Shown here: positions 7,281 to 16,156 of the stretch, one piece after another
Position numbering within the stretch: position 1 is the first letter of the stretch
Layout of the letters: each line of letters opens with the position of its first letter
NCBI GenBank assembly: GCA_027488415.1
Contig: JAIYBS010000363.1
Coordinates: 1 to 16,156 of the forward strand
Length of the DNA stretch: 16,156 bases
Reading direction: 5' to 3'
Origin: Planctomycetaceae bacterium
Lineage (GTDB): Bacteria; Planctomycetota; Phycisphaerae; Phycisphaerales; SM1A02
Notes under the pieces: generated by a model
Databases searched by the model: none
Told to the model about the DNA's origin: nothing
The model's input: only the letters and a program-made list of their open reading frames with translations
Translations under genes and position numbers: made by a program

Positions 7281-8459
7281 CTACGCCTGCCCGCCGAGCT
7301 GAAGCATCGGCAGCACCAGCGCGAGGAAGATCGAGAGCACCACCGTCGCGAGGAAAAGGAGAAGCGCGGGCTCCATCAGCTTCACGGCCACCGCGAGCGT
7401 GCGGTCGACGCGCTTCTCGAGCGTGTCCGCCACGCCGCCGAGCACCGAGGGCAGGTTGTTCGAGCTCTCGCCCACCGAGATCATCTCGACCACGTCGGGC
7501 TCGAAGAATCCGCTCTGCGCGAGCGGCTCGGCGAGCGGCTCGCCGCTGCGCACGGCGTCGATCGCGTGGTCGACGCTGTCGACGAGGCGCGGGTGGCCGG
7601 CCGCGTCGCGCGCGATGGTCATCGCTTGCAGCAGCGGGATCCCGTTCGCGAGCAGCGTGCCGAGCACGCGGGTGAACCGCGCCACGCACACCGCGCGCAC
7701 GAGCGATCCGTACTGCGGCACGCGGAGCTCCGCGTCGCGCACGCGCCGCTGCAGCGCCGGGCGCCGCCACGCCCACCACGCGAGCACGGCGAGCGCCGCG
7801 AGCGCCAGCAGGATCAGCGGCCAGCGCTCGACGAGCAGGTCGCTCACGCCCATCAGGAAGCGCGTCGCCGCGGGCATCTCGCCCTTCACGTGGAACTTCT
7901 TGAACTTCGGCACGAAGAAGACGAGCGCCGCGATCACGATGCCGAAGCCGACCGACAGCAGGATCACCGGGTAGATCAGGTTGCCGACGACCTTGCTTCG
8001 CATCTCCGCCTGGTTCTCGATGAACGAGGCGAGCCGCGCGAAGACGTCCTCGAGGAACCCGCCGCGCTCGCCCGCGCGCACCATCGCCACCTGCACGTCG
8101 GGGAAGATCGCGGGGTGGCGCGCCATCGCGTCGGCGAGCCGCTCGCCGTCCTGCACGCCGTCGGCGACCGACGACCACGCCGCCGCGAGGCGCGGGTTCG
8201 CCTTGCCGCGCCCGAGCAGCCGCAGCGACCGCATCAGCGGCACGCCCGCGCGGAGCAGGTCCCCGAGCTGCCGGTAGCTGTTGGCGAGCGCGCGCGCGCC
8301 CACGCCGCGCACCCGCGGGGCCGCGCGCTCGGCGAGCCGCGTCGGCGAGAGGCCGCGCGACTGCAGGTCGTTCAGCGCCGCGACCTCGGACGCCGCGTCC
8401 ACCGTGCCCGCGACGCGGGCGCCGGCCGCATCGCGGGCCTCGTAGGCGAAGGTGGGCAC
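7281..8459 (-). CDS. gspF: GspF T2SS inner-membrane platform protein
   Basis: The start is GTG at 8459: the encoded PTFAYEARDAAGARVAGTVDA is the standard opening of GspF/PilC proteins, and the 392-residue length fits the family (about 400). The in-frame codons further upstream lie inside clpB. The two T2SSF repeats are visible: LGDLLRAGVPLMRSLRLLG (65-83) with GERLADAMARHPAIFP and MVRAGERGGFLEDVFARLA, then the second copy LGTLLANGIPLLQAMTIA (266-283) with GEPLAEPL and ISVGESSNNLPSVLGGVAD (327-345). Membrane spans are near 158-183, 213-230 and 360-386. GspF is the polytopic core on which the GspE ATPase acts to extrude pseudopilin. The stop is TAG. It lies 20 nt downstream of clpB, and no gspE precedes it. 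Confidence 0.94.
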   Translation of the reverse strand: MPTFAYEARDAAGARVAGTVDAASEVAALNDLQSRGLSPTRLAERAAPRVRGVGARALANSYRQLGDLLRAGVPLMRSLRLLGRGKANPRLAAAWSSVADGVQDGERLADAMARHPAIFPDVQVAMVRAGERGGFLEDVFARLASFIENQAEMRSKVVGNLIYPVILLSVGFGIVIAALVFFVPKFKKFHVKGEMPAATRFLMGVSDLLVERWPLILLALAALAVLAWWAWRRPALQRRVRDAELRVPQYGSLVRAVCVARFTRVLGTLLANGIPLLQAMTIARDAAGHPRLVDSVDHAIDAVRSGEPLAEPLAQSGFFEPDVVEMISVGESSNNLPSVLGGVADTLEKRVDRTLAVAVKLMEPALLLFLATVVLSIFLALVLPMLQLGGQA

Positions 8460-8479
8460 CTGCCGCTTACCGGGCGGCG

Positions 8480-11110
<2,631 letters not shown>

Positions 11111-11133
11111 GTGCGGAAGGAGAGTGCAAACGG

Positions 11134-11149
11134 CGTGCCGGACGGCACG
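11134..11149 (-). other. Short hairpin in the clpB leader
   Basis: Inverted repeat CGTGCC / GGCACG with a 4-nt loop, about 25 nt upstream of the clpB ATG, in the 108-nt gap between the BtuF-like gene and clpB. It might modulate translation, but no regulator or thermometer motif is recognisable. No convincing promoter was found in the gap. Confidence 0.3.
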
Positions 11150-11194
11150 GGAACCGACCCCGGTTTCACGGCGCTGCAGCGTGCCCGCGAGTGT

Positions 11195-11211
11195 TCCGGG
11201 ACGTGCCCGGA
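11195..11211 (-). terminator. Weak hairpin after the BtuF-like gene
   Basis: Arms TCCGGG and CCCGGA with a 5-nt loop begin about 7 nt after the stop of the BtuF-like gene. There is no T-tract, so termination would be weak, and read-through into clpB is possible. Confidence 0.25.
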
Positions 11212-11218
11212 CTGCCGT

Positions 11219-12193
11219 TCATGCAGTCGGCTGCCACGGCTCTGCCGGGAAGCCGGCGGGCGCGACCTCGGGCCGGTCCTGGATCCACCCGGCGAGCCAC
11301 TCAAGCGCCTCGACGAGCCGCGGTCCCGGGCGATTGAACATCTGGTTACCGTCAACGAGCCGCACGGTGGTCACGGCGCGGCCGGCGCGCGCCTCCGCGA
11401 GCGCCGTGCGCACGGCGGGGAGCTCGCGCCACCAGGGCGTCCGCTCGAGCGCCGGCATCGCGGCGCGCACCGCGTCGAGCGGCAGGCCGCAGGGCGAGAC
11501 GACGACGAGGTCCGGCGCGCTCGCGACGATCTCGTCGGGCGTCGCCACGCGGCTCTTCGCGCCCGCCGCGTTCAGCGGGTGCCGGCCGCCCGCGAGCGTG
11601 ATGAGCTCCGGCGTCCAGTGGCCGCCGACGAACGGCGGGTCGCACCACTCGAGGAAGAGGACGGACGGGCCGTCGGTGAAGGGCGTGCCCTGCTCGCTCG
11701 CGGTCCAGAGCCGGTCGCGAAGCCGCGTCGCGGCTGCCTGCGCAGGCGCGGCGCGGCCCACGGCGTCGCCGACGGCGAGCAGGTCGTCGAGCACCTGCCA
11801 GACGGTGGTCGGGTTCAGGTTGACGATCCGCGGCCGCGACGGGAGCGTCGCCGCGATCCGCTCCACGCTGCGGAGGTCGATGCTGCAGACCTCGCAAAGG
11901 TCCTGCGTGAGGATCACGTCGGGCGCGAGCGCGCGGAGCGCGGCTTCGTCGACCCGGTAGAGCGACTCGCCGGAGGCGATCGACTCGCGCACCGCGGCGT
12001 CGATCGCCGCCTGGTCGACGGAAGCGCCCGCGCCCGGCGCCGCCGTGTGCGCGATGCGGGCCGACGTGAGCGCCGGCGCGGCAAGCGCGGCGGCGGGGAA
12101 GTCGCACTCGTGGCTGCGCCCGACGAGCAGGTCGCCGCCGCCGGCCGCGAAGAGCAGCTCGGTGGCGGACGGAAGCAGGCTGACGACGCGCAT
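11219..12193 (-). CDS. BtuF-family (cobalamin/iron-type) substrate-binding protein without signal peptide
   Basis: The 324-residue protein opens RVVSLLPSATELLFAAGGG, the standard first strand of the class III periplasmic binding fold (BtuF/FhuD, COG0614). Other family elements are GRSHECDFP (25-33), LAPDVILTQDLCEVC (89-103), ERIAATLPSRPRIVNLNP (111-128), the EWCDPPFVGGHWTPEL stretch (182-197), the PDEIVASAPDLVVVSPCG second-lobe motif (219-236), and a final helix with FNRPGPRLVEALEWLA. There is no signal peptide or lipobox: the ATG opens directly on the first beta strand, so the protein is predicted cytoplasmic unless the start is wrong, and the region upstream is a hairpin. No permease or ATPase genes lie nearby. 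Such stand-alone proteins are commonly named cobalamin-binding proteins. The ligand cannot be decided from sequence alone. Confidence 0.85.
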   Translation of the reverse strand: MRVVSLLPSATELLFAAGGGDLLVGRSHECDFPAAALAAPALTSARIAHTAAPGAGASVDQAAIDAAVRESIASGESLYRVDEAALRALAPDVILTQDLCEVCSIDLRSVERIAATLPSRPRIVNLNPTTVWQVLDDLLAVGDAVGRAAPAQAAATRLRDRLWTASEQGTPFTDGPSVLFLEWCDPPFVGGHWTPELITLAGGRHPLNAAGAKSRVATPDEIVASAPDLVVVSPCGLPLDAVRAAMPALERTPWWRELPAVRTALAEARAGRAVTTVRLVDGNQMFNRPGPRLVEALEWLAGWIQDRPEVAPAGFPAEPWQPTA

Positions 12194-12195
12194 GC

Positions 12196-12222
12196 GGAAA
12201 ATGTAGCCCGGCTACATCTTCC
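12196..12222 (-). terminator. Rho-independent-type terminator of glmS, abutting the next start codon
   Basis: On the minus strand the sequence folds as GGAAGATGTAG, a CCGGG loop, then CTACATTTTCC: eleven pairs including one G-U. The T-run is the 3' foot of the stem. It starts 6 nt after the glmS stop and ends 2 nt before the ATG at 12193, so it leaves no room for a ribosome-binding site outside the stem. Confidence 0.65.
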
Positions 12223-12228
12223 GTGCCG

Positions 12229-14070
12229 TCACTCGACGGTCACGCTCTTGGCGAGGTTGCGCGGCTTGTCGACGTCCTTGCCGCGCAGCACGGCCGCGTG
12301 GTACGCGAGCAGCTGCAGCGGCACGACCGTGACGAGCGGCTGCAGCATCTCGGTGACGTCCGGCACGTAGAAGACGTCCTCCGCCATGCTCTTGATGTGC
12401 TCGTCGCCCTCGGTGGCCACCGCGATGACGTGGCCGCCGCGGCTGCGCACCTCCTGGATGTTCGAGAGCACTTTCTCGTACTGGCTGTTGCGCGTCGCGA
12501 CGAACACGCAGGGCATGCCCTTGTCGATGAGCGCGATCGGCCCGTGCTTCATCTCGGCGCTCGGCATGCCCTCGGCGTGGATGTAGCTGATCTCCTTCAG
12601 CTTCAGCGCGCCCTCGAGCGCCACCGGGTAGTTCACGCCGCGGCCGAGGAACAGCCAGTTCTCGCGCTCGATGTACTTCTCGGTGGAGCGCCGGATCGAC
12701 TCGCTCTGCTTGAGGATCCGCTCGATGTGCGCGGGGATCGCCTCGAGCTCGCGCAGCGTGCTCGACACGAAGTCCTGGCTCAGGAAGCGCCGGCGCCCGA
12801 TGTAGAGGGCGAGCATCGCGCTCACCATCACCTGCCCGACGAACGCCTTCGTGCTCGCGACGCCGATCTCGGGACCGACGCGCAGGTAGATGCCGGCGTC
12901 CGTCTCGCGCGCGATCGAGCTGCCGACGACGTTGATCACGCCGAGCGCCATCGCGCCGCGCGCCTTCGCCTCCTGCAGCGCGGCGAGGGTGTCGGCCGTC
13001 TCGCCGCTCTGGCTCACGGCCACCACCACGCTGCCCTCGCTGACGATCGGATTGCGGTAGCGGAACTCGCTCGCGAAGTCCCAGTCCGCGGGGATCTTGG
13101 CCCACTCCTCCATCAGGTAGCTGCCGATCATGCCCGCGTGCAGCGCGGTGCCCTGCCCGATCAGCGTGATGCGGCGGCTCGAGGCGAGCGCGCGCGCGTG
13201 GTCGCCGATGCCGCCGAGCACGATCTGCCCCGCGCGGTGGTCGACGCGGCCCTGCAGGGTGCGCGTGAGCGCCGCGGGCTGCTCGAAGATCTCCTTGAGC
13301 ATGAAGTGCTCGAAGTCGCCGAGCTCGATCTCGGAGAGGTCCACCTCGAGCGCGAGGATCTTGGCGTCGATCTCGACGTCGTCCACGGTGCTGGTGCGCA
13401 GCGAGTCGCGCGTCAGCTTGGCGACCGTGTAGTCCTCGAGCGTGAACGCCTGGTTCGTGTGCGCGACGATCGCGCTCTGGTCGCTGGCGACGACGTACTC
13501 GCCGTTGCCGACGCCCACCATCAGCGGGCTGCCCTTGCGCGCGACCACCAGCACGCCGGGCTCCTTCTCGCAGATGCAGCAGATCGCGTACGCACCGGTC
13601 ACCTCGCGGAGCGCGGCCTGCACGGCGCGCTCGAGGTCGCCCTGGTAGAGCTCGCCGATCAGGTGCACGAGCACCTCGGTGTCGGTCTCGCCCTTGAAGA
13701 CGTGGCCCTTCTCGAGCAGGTAGGTCTTGATCGAGGCGTAGTTCTCGATGATGCCGTTGTGCACGAGCGCGATGCCGTGCCCCTTCACCGGGTCGTCGCA
13801 GTGCGGGTGGGCGTTGACCTCGGTGACGCCGCCGTGCGTGGCCCAGCGGGTGTGCGCGATGCCGGTCGAGCCGTCGAAGCCGCGGCGGGTCTCGATGAGC
13901 TCCTCGAGCACGCGGACGCGGCCGACGCTCTTGGCGACCTGGACCTTGCCGTCGGCGTTCGCGACGGCAACGCCGGCGGAGTCGTACCCGCGGTACTCAA
14001 GGCGCTTCAGGCCCTCGAGCAGCAGGGTGGCGGCAGGCTTCTTTCCGATGTAGGCGACGATTCCGCACAT
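12229..14070 (-). CDS. glmS: Glutamine-fructose-6-phosphate aminotransferase (isomerizing)
   Basis: This 613-residue enzyme makes glucosamine-6-phosphate from fructose-6-phosphate and glutamine, the first step toward UDP-GlcNAc, peptidoglycan and LPS. It starts MCGIVAYIG, so Cys2 becomes the N-terminal nucleophile of the class II glutaminase domain. Glutaminase marks include LEYRGYDSAGVA, HTRWATHG (73-80), NAHPH and HNGIIENY (104-111). Two SIS domains follow, with SQSGETADTLAAL (353-365), KLKEISYIHAEGMPSAEMKHGPIAL (490-514, the catalytic Glu/Lys/His region) and the invariant ending DKPRNLAKSVTVE. Length matches the family (about 609). At 305-312 the usual CGTSxHAG reads GQGTALHAG, with Gln in place of the conserved Cys. 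An AGGAA site lies 9 nt upstream of the ATG. It is divergent from the cyclo-ligase gene, and a terminator follows it. Confidence 0.98.
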   Translation of the reverse strand: MCGIVAYIGKKPAATLLLEGLKRLEYRGYDSAGVAVANADGKVQVAKSVGRVRVLEELIETRRGFDGSTGIAHTRWATHGGVTEVNAHPHCDDPVKGHGIALVHNGIIENYASIKTYLLEKGHVFKGETDTEVLVHLIGELYQGDLERAVQAALREVTGAYAICCICEKEPGVLVVARKGSPLMVGVGNGEYVVASDQSAIVAHTNQAFTLEDYTVAKLTRDSLRTSTVDDVEIDAKILALEVDLSEIELGDFEHFMLKEIFEQPAALTRTLQGRVDHRAGQIVLGGIGDHARALASSRRITLIGQGTALHAGMIGSYLMEEWAKIPADWDFASEFRYRNPIVSEGSVVVAVSQSGETADTLAALQEAKARGAMALGVINVVGSSIARETDAGIYLRVGPEIGVASTKAFVGQVMVSAMLALYIGRRRFLSQDFVSSTLRELEAIPAHIERILKQSESIRRSTEKYIERENWLFLGRGVNYPVALEGALKLKEISYIHAEGMPSAEMKHGPIALIDKGMPCVFVATRNSQYEKVLSNIQEVRSRGGHVIAVATEGDEHIKSMAEDVFYVPDVTEMLQPLVTVVPLQLLAYHAAVLRGKDVDKPRNLAKSVTVE

Positions 14071-14214
14071 GGTGGTAGGTTCCTGAAGTGGTCATTGTCG
14101 GCTCAACCGACCTCGAACCATGGCATACTCTCCCGGAATTGGCGCAAGATCAGCGGCGGATGTGAACTCAAATCCTTGCAAGACTTGAACTTCCAACCTC
14201 CATCAACGCCGGCC
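14071..14214. promoter_or_regulatory. Divergent intergenic region between glmS and the cyclo-ligase gene
   Basis: This 144-nt gap must hold promoters for both genes and is noticeably less GC-rich than its surroundings. Possible boxes include TTGCAA (14176-14181) for the plus strand and a TATGCC-like element for the minus strand, but spacing is poor and I cannot assign promoters firmly. No glmS ribozyme, riboswitch or tRNA is apparent. Confidence 0.4.
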
Positions 14215-14826
14215 ATGCCAGGTGCTTCGAAGGTGGCCTTCCGGGCATGGGCTCGGCAGCTCCTGAAGGGGGGCTTCGTTGGTGATCTTGATGCGATCAG
14301 CCAGGCTTCCTGCGGGCATCTGTGGGGATACCTGCGCGATCAGCAGCGATCCACCCCCCGGTGCAGGGTGATGGTGTATGTGCCGATCCGCTTCGAAATT
14401 GACCCAATCACGCTGGCTTCCGCCGCGATCTCGGCGGATTGGGAGGTCTGCGTCGGCCGGGGCCTGAGCCGCGAATCGACCCTCCACCCCGTTGCGATCG
14501 ACCCATCCTTCATCGCGGGCGGCTCGTGGCACCTCGACCTCGCGGCCCCCGATGCCTGGGGCATGTCGGTGCCGCGCGACCACACGCCCGTCCGGGCGTC
14601 GACCCTGACGGCGGTCGTCGTCCCCGGCCTCGCGTTCGATCGCCAAGGGCACCGGCTCGGCCGCGGCGCAGGCGTGTACGACCGGTTCCTGTCGACCCTG
14701 CCGCCCGAGACGCTCCGCATCGGCCTCGTCCCGGGCGCCCTCCTCGTCGACGAGCTGCCGACCGACGCGCACGACGTCCGGATGCACGCGATCGCCACCG
14801 AGCAGGGCATCGTCCTGCCGCGCTGA
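14215..14826 (+). CDS. ygfA: 5-formyltetrahydrofolate cyclo-ligase
   Basis: The 203-residue protein carries the family signature VVVPGLAFDRQGHRLGRGAGVYDRF (135-158), which binds ATP and folate, and the later LPTDAHDVRMHAIATE (181-196), matching the usual HDvxxDxixTE ending. The N-terminal KVAFRAWARQLL matches the Lys/Arg-rich opening helix. The enzyme converts 5-formyl-THF to 5,10-methenyl-THF with ATP, recovering a stalled folate. Length is normal (180-210). The start at ATG 14215 is chosen because it gives the usual N terminus; there is no clear ribosome site, so leaderless or weak initiation is possible. The reading frame continues open far upstream through the antisense of glmS, but that is a GC artefact. 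Gly-Val-Tyr replaces the more usual Gly-Tyr-Tyr in the signature. Confidence 0.92.
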   Translation: MPGASKVAFRAWARQLLKGGFVGDLDAISQASCGHLWGYLRDQQRSTPRCRVMVYVPIRFEIDPITLASAAISADWEVCVGRGLSRESTLHPVAIDPSFIAGGSWHLDLAAPDAWGMSVPRDHTPVRASTLTAVVVPGLAFDRQGHRLGRGAGVYDRFLSTLPPETLRIGLVPGALLVDELPTDAHDVRMHAIATEQGIVLPR

Positions 14827-14846
14827 TCGCACGTTCGCTGCTGGAA

Positions 14847-14859
14847 ATTGTGGCACAAT
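14847..14859 (+). promoter_or_regulatory. Operator-like palindrome upstream of the L,D-transpeptidase gene
   Basis: ATTGTG-G-CACAAT is a perfect 13-bp inverted repeat, standing out as AT-rich in this region, 73 nt before the transpeptidase ATG. Its right arm CACAAT could serve as a -10 element, though no good -35 is seen at 17 nt. It may be a repressor site overlapping a promoter. Evidence is sequence symmetry only. Confidence 0.35.
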
Positions 14860-14931
14860 GCCGATGTTCGCAGGATGCGCGGCATCGGACGCCGCGCGCG
14901 CATCGCACCGCCTGCCACATCGAGGTCAAGG

Positions 14932-16119
14932 ATGACCCTTCCCAGCCAGTCGCCCCGTTCCGGTTCGCCCACTTCCTCCGGCGCGCGCAACGCGCAGAAC
15001 ATGCGCTCGCTGTTCATCGCCGTCGCGGCCATCGGCCTCGGCGGGGCTGCCGCGGGCTGGTTCCTGACGCACAAGAGCGAGAGCGCCGAGACCGACGCCG
15101 GCACGGTTGCCGCCGCCGACGCCGCGATCGTCGATCCGCTGAACGCCGGCACCACGACGACGGAAACCGTCGCGCTTGGCGCCGCGAACGACGCGACCAC
15201 CACGCCGACCACCGCCGTCCCCACCCCGACCGCCCCGCTCGGCACCGCCGCCACCACGCCGGTCGCCGCCGCGGGCAACGCGATCGCAGGCGCCTCGACC
15301 GCCGGCATCGCGGGCACCCCCGGCACCGCGCCGACGACGCCCGCCGCCACGATCGGCAACCCCGCGCAGCGCATCCAGCAGGCGCTCGCGATGACCGACT
15401 CCGACCCGGTGCGCGCGCGCGTCGAGCTGACGCGGCTCCTCGACTCGAACCAGCTCTCCGCCGCCGAGCGCGCGCAGGCCTACGGCGGCATCAACGCGCT
15501 CTCGGGCAAGCTGTTCTTCGGCGCGAAGATCGTGCCGGGCGACATCGTCGGCCAGAGCTACGTCGTCAAGAAGGGCGACAGCCTCGAGCGCATCGCCAAG
15601 CGCGAGAAGCTCGGCGTCGACTGGCGCTTCATCCAGCGCATCAACGGCCTCAAGACGCCCACCGCGATCCGCCCCGACCAGCGCCTCAAGCTCGCGTACG
15701 GACCGTTCGACGCCGAGGTCGTGAAGGCCGACTTCCGCTTCAACGTCTACGCCGGCACCGGCGAGGGCCGCGTGATGGTCGCGAGCCTGCCCTGCGGCCT
15801 CGGCGAGAACGACTCGACCCCCGTCGGCACGTTCCGCGTCCGCAAGGGCTCGAAGCTCGTCGACCCCGCGTGGACGAACCCGCGCACCGGCGAGAAGTTC
15901 GCCTCCAACGACCCGAAGAACCCGATCGGCGAGCGCTGGATCGGCCTCGAGGGCACCACGCCCGAGACCGCGAAGTTCACCGGCTACGGCATCCACGGCA
16001 CCACGGAGCCGCAGTCGATCGGCAAGCAGATGTCGATGGGCTGCGTGCGCCTCGGCGACGCCGAGGTCGAGGTGGCCTACGAGCTGATCGGCGAGCAGAG
16101 CACGGTCGTGATTCGCTGA
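14932..16119 (+). CDS. Membrane-anchored LysM and L,D-transpeptidase (YkuD) protein
   Basis: Start ATG 14932 has GAGG 6 nt upstream and gives 395 residues. A polar N terminus (1-24) precedes a single membrane span (about 26-45), then an Ala/Thr/Pro low-complexity linker (about 52-143), a short helical segment (145-195), a LysM domain (209-254: QSYVVKKGDSLERIAKREKL to RPDQRLKL), and a YkuD catalytic domain (about 266-395). The catalytic region has His355 in GYGIHGTTEP and Cys371 in SMGCVRL. LysM binds peptidoglycan glycan chains; YkuD enzymes make 3-3 crosslinks between meso-DAP residues or attach proteins to peptidoglycan. The family motif is SHGC[VI]R; here the second residue is Met, while Cys and Arg are kept. 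The protein should act in the periplasm, tethered to the inner membrane. An ATG at 15001 is an alternative start but has no ribosome site. Confidence 0.93.
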   Translation: MTLPSQSPRSGSPTSSGARNAQNMRSLFIAVAAIGLGGAAAGWFLTHKSESAETDAGTVAAADAAIVDPLNAGTTTTETVALGAANDATTTPTTAVPTPTAPLGTAATTPVAAAGNAIAGASTAGIAGTPGTAPTTPAATIGNPAQRIQQALAMTDSDPVRARVELTRLLDSNQLSAAERAQAYGGINALSGKLFFGAKIVPGDIVGQSYVVKKGDSLERIAKREKLGVDWRFIQRINGLKTPTAIRPDQRLKLAYGPFDAEVVKADFRFNVYAGTGEGRVMVASLPCGLGENDSTPVGTFRVRKGSKLVDPAWTNPRTGEKFASNDPKNPIGERWIGLEGTTPETAKFTGYGIHGTTEPQSIGKQMSMGCVRLGDAEVEVAYELIGEQSTVVIR

Positions 16120-16152
16120 GAAAATATGCCGGGGGCCCCCCGGCATATTTTC
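16120..16152. terminator. Bidirectional intrinsic terminator at the window end
   Basis: A 33-nt palindrome has 16-nt perfect arms, GAAAATATGCCGGGGG and its complement, around one central C. It begins directly after the transpeptidase TGA. A-tract and T-tract feet plus a GC core allow termination from both strands, implying that a convergent gene may lie just beyond the right edge. Confidence 0.8.
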
Positions 16153-16156
16153 GGTC

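Noticed and set aside
12223..14214. In-frame upstream extension of the cyclo-ligase through the antisense of glmS
   Set aside because: The cyclo-ligase homology begins at about 14215-14235; upstream sequence mirrors glmS codons and would triple the protein length.
14071..14214. glmS ribozyme/riboswitch upstream of glmS
   Set aside because: The gap is short and shows no double-pseudoknot core; such ribozymes are mainly known from Firmicutes.
14926..16146. Minus-strand frame opposite the L,D-transpeptidase
   Set aside because: It is a shadow frame: Gly/Arg/Ala repeats mirroring the Ala/Thr/Pro linker, with no family features.

Overview
This is a GC-rich, gene-dense bacterial chromosome segment. 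It carries most of a type II secretion (T2SS) pseudopilus and inner-membrane platform operon, followed by housekeeping genes. The very high GC, frequent GTG starts, the Ala-Phe prepilin cleavage junctions, the SMGC-type L,D-transpeptidase motif and the GlmS sequence style suggest a planctomycete, perhaps Phycisphaerae. That is an inference from sequence style, because no rRNA or other phylogenetic marker is present.

Positions 1-8459, all on the minus strand, read in transcription order: gspF, a membrane protein of unknown function, gspG, gspH, gspI, gspJ, gspK, gspL and the start of gspM, which runs off the left edge. The order matches the classical gsp F-G-H-I-J-K-L-M series, with one extra gene between F and G. 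Genes are packed tightly: H/I, I/J and J/K share GTGA start-stop overlaps and L/M shares ATGA. GspG is the major pseudopilin, GspH/I/J/K the minor tip pseudopilins, and GspF/L/M the membrane platform. The ATPase GspE, secretin GspD, GspC and the prepilin peptidase are not in the window.

Positions 8480-14070, also minus strand, hold clpB (stop only 20 nt before gspF), a cytoplasmic-looking BtuF-family substrate-binding protein, and glmS. A terminator-like hairpin separates glmS from the BtuF-like gene. Positions 14215-16119, plus strand, hold a 5-formyltetrahydrofolate cyclo-ligase, divergent from glmS, and a membrane-anchored LysM/L,D-transpeptidase. The window ends in a near-perfect GC-rich palindrome that looks like a bidirectional terminator.

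The most unusual items are: a GspK about twice the usual length, whose tail carries tryptophans spaced exactly 18 residues apart; the unrecognised TM protein placed between gspF and gspG; clpB sitting where gspE would be expected; and a ClpB whose second Walker A ends GKA instead of GKT. No gene-free stretch exceeds about 150 nt. I saw no tRNA, rRNA, CRISPR, insertion sequence or phage feature.
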